64,000 bases of DNA, taken from the NCBI GenBank assembly GCA_011503125.2, contig WWBZ02000022.1, positions 3,348,001 through 3,412,000 on the forward strand. The letters run 5' to 3'. Shown piece by piece: positions 22,944 to 34,101 of the stretch; the stretch's first letter is position 1; every line of letters starts with the position of its first letter. The notes below the pieces were generated by a model. The model searched no databases. It was not told the DNA's origin and saw only the letters and a list, made by a program, of their open reading frames with translations. A program made the translations under genes and the position numbers. The DNA is from Botryosphaeria dothidea (lineage: Eukaryota > Ascomycota > Dothideomycetes > Botryosphaeriales > Botryosphaeriaceae).

Positions 22944-23849
22944 CTACTTCCTTTGTGTGTCATCCAGCTCCTGGACATGCGAAGGGTACAACTCGTGCCG
23001 AGTCTGATTGGCGGAGAGCTCCTGCACCGGAGATCCAAAAAGCTCACCCCCCGCCTTCGGCCGGCCGGCCTGCGCCGCCTCATCCGCACTGCTGCGGCGG
23101 TTCGCTCTTTTCCCGAACATAAACCCAACAGCGCAAGCCGCGGCGATGAGAATGACGCCCATGGAAACGCCAACCCCGATTCCCGCTTTTGCGCCCGTGC
23201 TGAGGCCGGAGGAGCTCCCACCGGTCGCTGTCGCTGCAGCACCCGTTGCCGCGCTGCCCGGGGAAGCCGAAGCTGATGCAATGGAGGAGCCAGTGGTGGC
23301 CGGGAGGACGTTCGTCCAGGACGGGTCGGAGGAGGCTCGCCGCACGATGGGGCCGTAGCCGCGAACGGTCTCGCCGGAGGTGACGGTGACGGTTGTGGTG
23401 CCGGAGCCTACTGAGCCGGGACCGATGTAGTAGAAGCTACTCACAGTAAGAGTGGCTGCCGAGGGGAACGACGAAAGGCACGCAAAAATCTGGCTCTGTT
23501 CAATCGAGGTCTGACAATAGTAACCGCTGGATTTTGTGAGCACGGACCTGACTGCTGATTAGATCTGCGGATATACTTACGACGGACAACAAGTGGCTAT
23601 TGTTATATCGTCGGCGTCGCTGGTTGTTGCTCTTGTGCAGGCATAACTGTAACCTGAAGGGCATATTCCGGGGGAGTAGTATAACGAAGCATCGCGGCCG
23701 AAATTCTCCGGGAGACATGAGCTCGTGGTAATCGGAACTCCAAGTTGAAGCCAGTCGCCAATGGAATTTGTTCCGTAAAATATAGAGCTGAAGCAATCTC
23801 CAAAGGAGGGCGTAAACGTTGTGGTCAAAGCGCCGAGGTTTGCCGTCAT
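22944..23849 (-). CDS. Single-pass membrane protein of unknown function
   Basis: Two exons (23849-23581, 23526-22944; intron 54 nt) encode 283 residues. Residues 1-170 are Cys- and Ser/Thr-containing and look extracellular, with cysteines in the CFSSIFYG, SSCLPENF, PGICPSGYSYAC and ATCCPSGYYC stretches. A Ser/Thr/Ala/Gly-rich stalk follows, then one membrane helix (GVSMGVILIAAACAVGFMFG) and a short basic cytosolic tail. This layout is common in filamentous ascomycete surface proteins and resembles Mid2/WSC-type sensors in form, although no WSC domain is seen. No signal peptide is evident, so a short upstream exon may be missing or the protein inserts by its single helix. Confidence 0.72.
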
Positions 23850-25056
23850 CGTGGCCGATTTTATGCAGGGCGAGAATAGGAGTATCGACTAGTAAACGCG
23901 CTGATTACGAGCAAACGCCGAGTGTCGGCTGGAGTTCAAACTAGTCAGAGGTGAATAGGCTTAGGACTTTGCAGCTTGAAGGATCCATCGAGTGCGGGGA
24001 GCGTGCGTTTCTTGTGTGTAAAAGCTTAGCGCAGGCCCATAGCTCACGGCTAGGAAGTGGGACGTAAGAAAATATCAATATGCGTGGAGAGCGGCCTTCT
24101 CTGATATCTGCTCTGTGCGTCCAGGGACTAAATTGAAAATGTGGAAAGCGGTCTGTGCGAAGGCGGGCCCGCGACCGAAAATGGCTGTTGCATGTACAGA
24201 CGTGGTGCTGCTGGCCGACGATCGGCCTTTGAGGTCTGCAACCCGGTCGACTGGGACCGTGGTGATTCGACAAGTTTTGGCCCCCATAGACGGCAATCGC
24301 GCATCACAGGGTCAAACAAGGACGGCGACGTCAGCTCCGTCGACAAGGGGTCCCGCCATGCAGCCAGAGACCCATGGCTACCAGCAGGGGAAGTGCGTGC
24401 AACATATGCATGTCAGCCACCTCCTTGCGCCGAAGTCGACCGACGGTTCCAACATGACCGCACATAGTTGGCTGGTGAAAGGCGTCTCGGCGTTCAAACA
24501 CGATGTACTGCGGGAATTTCTCCACCCAATTGTCTGCATGAAGAATAATTTGGATTATGCATACTCTGAGGCAAGACTGTAGCAAGACAGGTGCGAGGGA
24601 GACGTCTCTTGGCGGAATTTTCGTCCACGTTATATTCTGCAGGCAGCAACCCCTGCGGCTTAGAGCTTCGTTGCACACAAGCCAAATTCGCAGTCCAAAG
24701 AAGGCGTTCATATGCCATGACTGGCTAGAGGAGCGTCAAAAGCGATCTCCGATGAAGCATTACATGGTCGGAAACCTGGTAGAGGCGAAACCCAACCCAC
24801 TGCCGGTTCAGTAGGCGGATGAAGAGCAATGATTGGCCATGTGGGGGCAACAACGGGCGATGAGGAATCCTCCAGGCAACCGAGGACTTGGCGCGACTTG
24901 CTGGGCGGGGGCTCGGATGGACTTTCTTCAAAGTTTGGATGATTTGTAGAACGCGACGATCGTAGGAGTGGCACTGAGAAGAGGTTGTTAAACGAGCATG
25001 GGTCGTCGGGAAGGGAATGAAAGAAGCATGTGGCTTGATACACCTCCAAGCTTACT
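23850..25056. other. 1.2 kb without a recognised gene
   Basis: Open frames on both strands lack family resemblance. The region is GC-moderate and not RIP-affected. It should contain the promoter of the membrane protein gene and the 3' end of the regulator gene. Confidence 0.4.
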
Positions 25057-26796
25057 TCAAGTCCAGGTAAAGTCCACACCCAGACTCATCAGTGACTGTT
25101 CCCACGGATAGAATCCCTTTACCGCAGTACTCTTGTCCATGTTGTGATCATTGAGATCATGATTTTTCCACGTCTTCTCAACGACGCTTTGTACGACGGT
25201 CGTAGTTTCGCCATACCAATCCTCTGCCATCAAGTATCGAAACTTCTGCAGCACATGCATCCTATCTTTATCGGCTGTGACATGGCATGCGGCAATGAAG
25301 AACGGCCATACAGAGCAGGTCTTTGCTGGTTCCCCAGGGCAGGTGATGACCTCCATCAAATCCAGAATGGACTTTACGCATGCCTTGATGGTTGAACTGC
25401 GCTGCCAGAAGTCGTCTTCAAAATACTGCAGCAGAATGATAGCACCTAAGCGGTACGTCTCGGCAGTTCTCTTGGCCAGATTGTGCGCTTTCTTCTCATC
25501 CTCCAGTACAGGACTCATAGCTCGCAAGGCAGACGAGCTGGGTACCTGCTCGAGCGCCCCCAACCTCTGCTCCGTGCCCTCTTTCCAGAGCTTCTTTTCT
25601 ACCCTCCCACATGGATCTCCCTTCTGCAACCTCCTCCATCGACGTGTGATCGCAAATATGATCTCCAAGAGCTCCCCAGAGCAAGCGCTGAAGCAGTTGA
25701 TTTCTTGCTGTGGCCGATCGATCGTGTTCAGCCAGAAAGCGCCTGCAGTTGCGAGAATTGCCTCGTTTTCTGGGTTGTCAAGCGCTGTGAACGCCAGCAC
25801 AATCCGGGGAGCGAAATACTGGCCCAGGAAGCTTAAGAGCGCTCCGTCTGTCGACGACTGCGCTCGACCAGTTGGTGGTAGCTCGACGATCTGTCTTGCG
25901 CCATGGAAATGCTTGCGCCAGTCGCCCTGTCTATCATCTGGTAGGTCGTAGAAGCATAGGATCATCACAGTAGCAACTATTTCGGTTTTGGACAGCGAGT
26001 GCGGCCGTTGGAAGCCGAGGGCGTGCAAGAGCGATGCAATGACAGAACCTCTATAGTTCAGAGCAACGGTGAGGTAATTTGGATTTCGGTGCTTGAGTTG
26101 ATTGGCTGACAGTGCGAGCACAGCGCGTAGGAGGAGCGGCGAGTGTTGAGTTAAAGGCACGATCACCTTCTTGTACGTATTGTCGTTGCGGTCGGAAAGG
26201 GCGCACATAGAGCATATTCCGTGCGTGTCTAGAACGAAAGATGGTCAGAACTTCCGCAAAAAATTTGTAATGTATAGTTCGGAAGGCTTTACAATACTGG
26301 AATAGGTTCATCTCAACTTCCGTCATCTTGGGCATCGTGGAGGGGCCAAGGACCGGTAAGGGGCAAGATTGGGTCATGAAGCCTAAAAGTGGTGATGCCT
26401 CTGGCCGCAGGACCATGGATTTTACTGAAGAAGACCCGCAGTGAGGAAAAAAGTCCTCAAATGTAGTATTGAGGAAGGGCATATACACGCTGTCATCTCT
26501 CAGCGTGACCGAGGATCCTTGGCTATTGTCGACTTCCGTATGGGCATCGGGTAGGGCCTTGGCTTCAGAGGGTTGCCATTTCAGATTTGCACCATACGTG
26601 CAGATTTGGCCGGATTTCTGACAGCGCTGACATTCAGGCCGGGTTTCTGAGATAATGCGATGAGTTACTTTTTGAACAATAAAACGACCTTATACCTCGC
26701 TCCCATACCGTCACACTTCACCTTGCGCTGGCGACACCGATTACATCCTGATCTTGAGCGTAGAATACGGCGTCGACCGTAGAAACCCAGTTGCAT
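25057..26796 (-). CDS. Zn2Cys6 transcription factor
   Basis: Three exons (26796-26709, 26646-26293, 26228-25057) encode 537 residues. The N-terminal zinc cluster has all six cysteines at residues 18, 21, 28, 35, 38 and 45, in the form CNRCRQRKVKCDETRPEC then CQKSGQIC. The first intron splits the cluster after KCD, a common position in this family. The C-terminal part resembles the fungal transcription factor domain of the Fungal_trans_2 type: HSPLLLRAVLALSANQL, VATVMILCFYDL, WRKHFHGARQIV, and a late VWPFFIAACHV. Such proteins bind CGG-containing sites as dimers. No adjacent biosynthetic cluster suggests a target. Confidence 0.9.
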
Positions 26797-27771
26797 TATG
26801 GCTGAGGTAGCGGATAGCTTACACAAGTAGAATCCAATGGACAGAAAGGTTGGGGGTGTCGGTGGTGCGGCACAGCAACCGTGCTGTAGATCATTTTATC
26901 AGGCTCCCCCGTAAATTTGGCCCCCACCCATCGCTCCCAGGTTGGTGCTGGGCCCACTGTACTCGGAAACAATGATTTAGCCCAATTTCTGTGTTAAAAC
27001 GGCCTCCCGCCTTGTTTATTGCGCCGGTTGGGGTTTAGAACTGGCGCGGGTCTTAAACCATACACACGTTTCCCAGTAGGTGCACAAATTCGGGCGAAGC
27101 CGTTCATCTTCATTGCTGCTTCTCGATCCGAGTTCAGCGGAAGGGGCCGTTCCTACGTGGGGAGATGGAGTGAAGGTTTGCCGGGTCTCGACCGCGCGCC
27201 GACGCTCTGGTACTCTGTGCACCGAAGGATTTGGCTCCCGTCGATGCCGTGTAAACGACAGTGCTTCTGTCGTATTCTTCATGTCCATTAGGCAACATAC
27301 TCAGTCAATGTCACAAGAGGGAGAAGACGGCGCTGCAATTCTCGGTGAAATGCTGGCTAGGCACCAGCGCGAGCAAGAGACGCGTCACCTATAATCATGT
27401 GAATATTTCCGACAGTGAAACAAATGATGTCGCCTGATTATGCACACTAGGGGAGCCCAATTGCCAACGGTATAAGGTGTAGCGTACGCTGGGAAAGCAG
27501 TGTACACTGGCCCACGGACAGTCGTGCAGCACTTGGCGCGCCGGAACATAATAGAAAGCTCAGTGCGCATAGAGCAACTGAAGAGGCGAGTTGAAAGTGG
27601 ATGATAGGAGGCCCAAGCTGCGGGGATTTACGCAATCGGCGTTGATGCGGAAGTTAAATTGGTAAGAAATTGTAGTATGCTCGAGCTATCCACACGACAG
27701 TGATACCATAGCTACATGAGGTCATTCTGATACACATCAAAATGGGAAACGAGGGGTTGTGGATGATTCGT
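26797..27771. other. Intergenic region without a recognised gene
   Basis: Nothing recognised. The left half should be the promoter of the zinc-cluster gene. Short open frames near 27.0-27.6 kb have no coding character. Confidence 0.4.
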
Positions 27772-28746
27772 TCAGAGGGCGGCCTTACCAGCAAGTCTCC
27801 AAGACTCTGCAGAGGGGTCATGATTAACTTTACCCTCGTCCGTCAACTTGTCGAGTACCTGTAGTATTCCCCTCTGAGCAGCTTCATGCAACGTCTCTGG
27901 TACGTCCTTGTAGATTTCCTTGACGATCTGCATTGACTTCCAGCTGGCCGTTTCGCCATTAGGCTTGGCCAGAGCCTCCAGAACTTGCACCTCACGTTCC
28001 TGTCTATGTTTGATGTATTCCAAAACTTTGGATTTGCCGTTCTCAATGACGGGTCCATGTCCAGGATATGCACGTCCAGAAAATTGCTGCGACATGCGGG
28101 CCAGACTATCCATGTATGTCGCCAAATCCTCGAAGACAGCAGTGCCGGAACCGAGCACATTGTCGCCGGTGAACATGGCGTCTTCCTCTTCGAGCACCAA
28201 TGCCATATGGTCAGTGGTATGACCAGGAGAGTAGAAAGCCCTCAGAGTGGCGCCATCCGTCTGAAAGCGCTGGCCGTCAGCGATGTCCAGCTGGTCTTCA
28301 TCCGGTTGGTTCTTATAGATCTTGGTGCTTGGCGAAAGTTCTAACAAATCCGGAACACCCTTGACGTGGTCTGGATGCCAGTGGGTGAGGATTGCATGGT
28401 CTATCGAAGCATTCTCCTCACGCAGGACCTGCTTCAGTGAAGTAATCCATGCTGACATACCCTGGCCAGTGTCGATGAGGAGACGGTTTGGGCCCTGACC
28501 CACGAGATAGGTGTTTGTGCCTGGAACGTAAGCTGCTGCACGGTTCTCGTGAACGACGATCAAGTACCTTGTAGTGTGAACTATGAGGCTGTCAGCGTAC
28601 GGATACCGAAGGAAGAGACATACACCTACCTTGCCAGGGTTTCCACCGAGGATGCGGATTACCCTCGGGCTGAGACGCTCAACCTCCGGCAACGGGGCGA
28701 GTGAGTTTGCCATGTTGGAGTAGAGTCTCGAGAGAGCTCCCCGCAT
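27772..28746 (-). CDS. LACTB2-like metallo-beta-lactamase-fold hydrolase
   Basis: Three exons (28746-28630, a 13-nt microexon 28580-28568, and 28520-27772) encode 292 residues. Reading straight through gives an uninterrupted but wrong frame, because the two introns (49 and 47 nt) plus the microexon keep the overall frame open. Splicing yields the conserved NPGKFTLQGTNTYLVG. The zinc motif HWHPDH is at residues 90-95, followed by SPGHTTDH, FTGDNVLG and YPGHGP, so the metal site is complete; a winged-helix-like tail follows. Animal LACTB2 is an endoribonuclease; fungal relatives include thioesterases of polyketide clusters. No polyketide synthase is nearby, so a general hydrolase role is more likely. 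Confidence 0.9.
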   Translation of the reverse strand: MRGALSRLYSNMANSLAPLPEVERLSPRVIRILGGNPGKVGVCLFLRYPYADSLIVHTTRYLIVVHENRAAAYVPGTNTYLVGQGPNRLLIDTGQGMSAWITSLKQVLREENASIDHAILTHWHPDHVKGVPDLLELSPSTKIYKNQPDEDQLDIADGQRFQTDGATLRAFYSPGHTTDHMALVLEEEDAMFTGDNVLGSGTAVFEDLATYMDSLARMSQQFSGRAYPGHGPVIENGKSKVLEYIKHRQEREVQVLEALAKPNGETASWKSMQIVKEIYKDVPETLHEAAQRGILQVLDKLTDEGKVNHDPSAESWRLAGKAAL

Positions 28747-28967
28747 CAGCAGGCATGGTGAAGGGTGATGATGAGCGCGGATTAGGCGGTTGCGACATCT
28801 GCCTCGGCTAGATACGCGCGGAGTTTGGCTGATAAAGCCCGATCTCGCTTAATCTTAGCGTTGGACTCCAACATGGAAGGGATCTCTCTCGTGCCTTATG
28901 CTCGCACCACCAAGGTGCCTAAGTTGTCCCTTAAGTCAAAAGACCCCGCGGATCCTCCGAGATAAGA
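28747..28967. promoter_or_regulatory. Short bidirectional promoter
   Basis: Only 221 bases separate the start codons of the divergent LACTB2-like and Efm5 genes, so their promoters must overlap. I see no clear TATA box. Confidence 0.5.
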
Positions 28968-30038
28968 ATGGGCTCCATCCAGGATGATGATGACGTTCCG
29001 TACGTCTCTCTGTCGCCCTCTTTGCGATCACGAAATCCACCAATTTTTCCTGCCCAAATGGCCACTGACACGAGCCCAACAGCCAGCTCTCGACGAACGC
29101 CCTCAGCGCCCTCCAGGAATTTCTGGGCGAGCGTGACCAGCACGCAAAGCAGTTCGAAGAGCTAAAGGCCGCGGCTGAGGACGAGTTCAGTGAAAGCAAG
29201 CAGCCATTGTCTATGGAAGCATTCACCGAAGACTGGAATGCCAGCCAATTCTGGGCACGATAGGAGCCTTTCTCGCCACCAGGAAAGAATGAACGTATTA
29301 ATGTGTGCCCCCTAGTACAACGACGAGACTGCCACTATCCTCGCCAAGCAGCTGCTCGACAAGGCAACTGATGACTCCAAAATCGCAGTTGTCTCGGCTC
29401 CTAGTGTCTTCATCCAGCTTAAGAACCTCCTTGTATGTTTTTCTACCCCGCCCTGCAGACTGAGCTAACGCAACTGTTCAACAGCGGACACCCGAATATA
29501 AGATTCGCCCCGAGATCAAGCTACTCGAGTTCGACGAGCGCTTTGGAGTGTTCAAGGAATGGATTGCCTATGATCTTGCCTATCCGACACGTCTTCATCG
29601 TAAGATCATCTTGTGTTACTATGAGGGGGGGTTTTTTTTTCAAGTGCTGACAGACGAGCATAAAAGCGAGCCTGAAGGGTCAATTCGATCGCATTATCTG
29701 CGATCCACCATTCCTTAGTGCCGACTGCCAAACGAAGGGTAAGCACAGACACTCCTGTATGCAGGCCCGATAGCTCGCTCACGGCTATATTTGTAGCCGC
29801 AGTTACCGTCCGCTGGCTAGCCAAGTCGTGGGATGCCGAAACGCTCCGTCTAATCGTGTGCACGGGCGAGCGAATGGAGGGCATGATAGGCAAGTTGTAT
29901 GGCAAAGCCGGGGTGAAGACGACCGACTTCGAGATTCAGCATGCCAAGGGATTGAGCAACGAATTTCTCTGCTATGCCAACTACGAGAGCGCTGTTTGGC
30001 GCTGGCGCGCCCAGGACGAGAGCAAGCAGCAAGAGTAG
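28968..30038 (+). CDS. efm5: Efm5-type eEF1A lysine methyltransferase
   Basis: Six exons (28968-28999, 29083-29254, 29316-29432, 29485-29599, 29667-29738, 29797-30038) encode 249 residues, the size expected for this family. It transfers methyl groups from S-adenosylmethionine to a lysine near the N terminus of translation elongation factor eEF1A. Landmarks are LSALQEFLGER, EDWNASQFWYNDETA, LLEFDERF, and the N6-MTase-like catalytic motif DPPFL at residue 158. The intron at 29255-29315 begins with GC rather than GT; no GT donor in reach keeps both the conserved exon ends and the frame. Gene symbol follows the yeast name. Confidence 0.9.
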
Positions 30039-30332
30039 GAACGCGGCTGCGACCGGCGAACGGCAACAGTGTCCGCGTCGGCCGCAAATACGCCGAGAGA
30101 AAGCGTGAGGGGAAAAAGACATCTTATCGAATCTACAAAATCACTCACAGCCCATCTCCGAAACTTCGGTGTTGCTCACGTCAGTGGTGATCCTTGCAGC
30201 TCCCAGTGCGCTCAAAGTACCCCACCTACCTTCCATCCATTCCTCCATCAACATCCGAGCTTAACCTCTTCGCCTTCCTGACCTTGCCGCAACCACCCAC
30301 TTGTGCTCCAAATAAAACAGAACTTCCACAAA
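30039..30332. other. Short intergenic region between tandem genes
   Basis: 294 bases hold the 3' end of efm5 and the promoter of the HIT gene; pyrimidine-rich near 30230-30320. Nothing else is seen. Confidence 0.4.
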
Positions 30333-31079
30333 ATGGCCGCCTGCATCTTCTGCAAGATCATCAAGGGTACACGCATCAGCAATAGCTCTCCCCGCGACAT
30401 CGCAGCTAACGCGGGCCCAACCCCGCAGGCGAGATTCCTTCGATGAAGCTCTTCGAGAGCGACAAGACCTTCGCCTTCCTCGACATCGGCCCTCTGTCCC
30501 GTGGTCACTCGGTACGTCTACGAAACCATATTCAATCTCTTCGCCAAAAGCACCACAACACACCACCCCAATCCATCCATCCATCCCATCCGTTCGAGCG
30601 AGCTCCACCCCGCAGTGCAACCATTCCCGTCACGAATTTCGCGCCATGACCACAATCTCAGTCTCCACAAGTCCACATTACCGCATTGGCTGACTAACCG
30701 TTTTCCCAGCTCATCATCCCCAAACACCACGGCGCCAAGCTGCACGACATCCCCGACGACCAGCTGACCGAGATTCTGCCCGTCGCCAAGAAGATCGCCC
30801 AGGCCGTCGGCTGCGAGGACTACAACATCCTGCAGAACAATGGCCGCATCGCGCACCAGTTGGTCGACCACGTAGGTCCCCTGTATCTCCTCCCTTTCTG
30901 ACAGCCTCTTCCGGTCGAATTGCACTTCGCTAACATCGTCGTCTTTGCTTTTCTAGGTCCACTTCCACATGATCCCCAAGCCCAACGAGACCGAGGGTCT
31001 GGGCGTCGGCTGGCCGACTAAGACCACGGATAAGGATGAGCTGCAGAAGCTGTTCGAGGAGATCAAGGCGAAGATGTGA
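30333..31079 (+). CDS. hnt1: HIT-domain nucleoside phosphoramidase
   Basis: Four exons (30333-30366, 30429-30511, 30710-30871, 30957-31079) encode 133 residues. The protein starts CIFCKIIKGEIPS and carries the histidine triad HVHFHM (His 93, 95, 97) in QLVDHVHFHMIPK, with QNNGRIAHQ before it, all typical of the Hint/Hnt1 branch. These enzymes hydrolyse AMP-lysine and similar phosphoramidates in cytosol, nucleus or mitochondria. The family usually has Glu where this protein has Leu in AHQLVDH. The second intron (198 nt) contains a short CCAT tandem repeat near 30575. Symbol assigned by analogy to yeast. Confidence 0.93.
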
Positions 31080-31513
31080 GGAATCATACACAGAAACGAG
31101 GCAAAGAAAAAGAATCGAATGATGTTTTACGGGGAGAGAGATACCAAAGCAGTGGTTCAGGAGTGAACCGGTTCTATTAGTCGTGAATATAACGGAAATT
31201 CAAAAAAAACCTTGCATGAATCGAGAACGCATACACAAACAGCTTGGCGGAATCTACAGCACATGCAAAATGCTGATCCTTTGAAAAGAATTGAGAAATT
31301 AACCTTCTGTCTCCGCGTTTCTCCTCGCATGCGTCTTGATACTTGCTTTCCGCTAACGCATCCTCATGAACACCAAACGCCAGCCCTTCTCCCCACGAAA
31401 ATCGCTCCTCTCTCATCGCAAACCGCACCCCACAATCAACACATAGAAACCAAGCCCTTCCTCTCCCAAAAGGGAAGTAATGTCACCTTCGGAAGACCGC
31501 TGCCGCCGCCGCA
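31080..31513. other. Intergenic region between convergent genes
   Basis: Convergent 3' ends of the HIT gene and the kinase gene. No separate gene recognised. Confidence 0.4.
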
Positions 31514-33291
31514 TCACATGACGCAGCAGCAGCGGCGGCGGCCCTCCTCAGGCGACGCATCCTTCATGAGGCATTCGTCAACGAATTCGCCCCCGAATTC
31601 GCCCCAGAGGGTGGGGTTGACATGGATGGGAGACTCATGAAATTTCTCCGCGAACATGGGGTGACTGTCTGTCGATCGACGGGCGGCGGCTTGCGGCTGG
31701 TCCGATTGCTGCCAGTAGACGTCTCGTTGCTCTTCTGAACTGGGACTAAAGAGAACGAAAAACAGCAGCATAAAGTGGTATATAATATCATTGAGATCCT
31801 TCTCTGATACAGAGGATAAAGAGCTTCGTGCAGGCTGGGTACTTTCGAGGAGAAACATAAAACAAAATGAAGGCAGACATTGTGCGAGGAAGGGAAAAAA
31901 TGGGACATGCAAAACATATTTCGCTTGTTAAGGAAAAACTCACCGCTGCCCCGCCCACATCCCCTGCTGCGTCTGCCTGATGCGCTGCTCCTGCGCCCTG
32001 ATCATCTCCTCCGTCTGCCCGCGGCCATCCGCGCGGCCGTCAATGTCCATCGCATCCTCCTCGCCCTCGACCGGCTGCGGGATCTGGCCGGCGCCGGGCC
32101 CGGCATCGCGGCCGGGTTCGTTGCTGCGGGCGCCGTCCATGACGGCGGCCCCGCCGCCCGCGCGCAGCTGGTTGATGGCGCGGATGGTGTCGATGGCCGC
32201 GTGCAGGGTGCGGCGCGCGTTGAAATTCTTCTTGACCGTCGGCAGCAGGTCCTCCTTGCCGCCTCCGGGCTGCGGCGTGTTGGTCGTCGGGTCGGCGATC
32301 CACGGGTGCGTCAGCGCCTCGTGGGAGGTCATGCGTTTGTTGGGGTCGATGGTGAGGCAGCGCCGGATGAATTCGCGTGCGGTTTGTGAGACGCCGCGCC
32401 AGTACTCGAGAGGGGTGAAGGAGTAGTCGGCGACGAGAATGGCTTGCATCTCTTCGAGGTTGGAATCGCGGTCGAAAGGCGTGTAGCCGCAGAGGAGGAA
32501 GTATGTGATAACGCCGATGGCCCAGATGTCACTGTGATTCGAGATTAGTTGGCGATTTGGAACCCACAGATTCTGCACGACTTACACAGGCTTGCCATGA
32601 CCGGTCTTCTTGAAAATCTCAGGTGCCATGTAGCCGGGCGTGCCGCACGTGGTCGTCAGCACGTGGAACTGTTCCTCATCCATGATCCTACTCAGGCCAA
32701 AATCGGCAATCAGAAGATCTGCATTATCCTCAGGCGTGCGGAAGAGCAGGTTCTCGGGCTTCAAGTCACGATGGACAATGCCATGGTCATGCAAGTATGC
32801 GACAGCAGAAAGAGTGGCGCGGATGAGGTCGGCGGCATCGGACTCGTAGTAGCTGCCTTTACGGCAAATGCGGTCGAAAAGCTCTCCACCTAGTGCAAGG
32901 TCGGTGACGAGGTACACTGGCAAATATCTACCGTCAGCGCGCCTGCGCAAAATACGAGAGGGGGTATGTCAGCCTCACGGTTATTCATGGTCTCGAAGTA
33001 GTCAACGAGCGTCAGGATGTTCTGGTGGCCCATAGAAACTCTCTTAAGCACGGCGATCTCATTCCGAACCTGATGATACGGTCAGATCTCATGTTGAGGC
33101 AGCAGGGGTACAGATCTCCGTACCATGTGTTCTCTCCCAGCCATTAGGCGCTTGTTGATCACCTTGGCCGCATAGTACCGGCCGGTATCGATATGGACAC
33201 ATTCCTTGACCACCGAGTAGCTGCCCGCACCAAGAGTCTTGCCAGTCTTGTACCTGCACGGCTGGATCTGTGGCTGCGCTCCGTTCGACAT
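31514..33291 (-). CDS. Calcium/calmodulin-dependent protein kinase, CaMKI type
   Basis: Exons 33291-33124, 33069-32979, 32916-32586 and 32531-31944 are secure. A fifth exon, 31739-31514, is proposed, giving 467 residues. Kinase features are complete: glycine loop GAGSYSVV (21-28), Lys43, HRDLKPEN with Asp137, DFG at 158, and TTCGTPGYMAPE in the activation loop. The amphipathic basic segment VKKNFNARRTLHAAIDTI is the expected autoinhibitory and calmodulin-binding region. If exon 4 is not spliced, a TGA at 31942-31940 ends the protein at 393 residues; that TGA overlaps a perfect GTGAGT donor. The extra exon fits phase, has a pyrimidine-rich acceptor, and ends RRRCCCVM, a CaaX-like terminus. Kinase call firm, last exon tentative. 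Confidence 0.88.
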
Positions 33292-34101
33292 GGTGAGATT
33301 GCTGCTTTTGACGTTGTACCGGCGCGGGGCGCAAGGAAAAAGGTAATCGGAGAGAACGGTGACGGCGGGGAGAGTGCGGACGGAGGTGGAGGGGTGGGGT
33401 CAGACTCGGACCTCAGATATTGTGTGTCCGGTCGGCTGAGGGGTTCAATGAGGAAGTGGTTTGGTGTCGTGAGGCTGGCCGTGGGCGGCGTGTTCCGGGC
33501 GCGGGATGTGAGCGGAGCTGCGGTATGATCAGCCCGGCGGCGGCGTCTCCTGTCGCAAACGCCAGAGCGACGGTGTGTGGGCTAGGATTCCGCGGGGTTC
33601 TTAGCGGCGGTTAGATGAATGAATTGTTTCGAAGCAGAGGCAGGCAGCGGGCAGCCTCAGGCTGGGTGCACATGAAGATACTGAAACGCAGGGCGGCAGC
33701 GTGGTGCGCGCGGGGTTGCTGCCCGTTCGTGTCGCCTCAGTAATCCCTGCTTGTGTGAGGCTCCAAGGGTCCGCCAAGGGCACTCTCGGTCCACATGCAC
33801 CGGCTGCCTTGTGGGGAGCGCCTCCGGCAGCTAACTCACGAGGATCAAAAAGGAAGGTCACTTGCGCGTCCAGGGTCCAGAGGATATCATTCACTACCCA
33901 CAAACAAAAAGAAAAGACAAGAAGTCAAGTTGTCGCTATTGATGGATGCTGTTCCAATGTTTCCAGTGCTTCCTGAGATTCACGCCAGCGTTTCCATATT
34001 CCCCCAATTACTCCCTTTCCTGCAAAGAAACTCCTGTAAAAGTTGCTCGTGCTACCGCGGACGAGCTGCTAGTTGACCCATGCACTTTTGTCTCTTTTCG
34101 T
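33292..34101. other. Promoter region of the kinase gene
   Basis: Both neighbours read leftward. The first 300 bases upstream of the kinase ATG are purine-rich on the + strand (C/T-rich on the coding strand), as in a fungal leader. No gene recognised. Confidence 0.4.
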
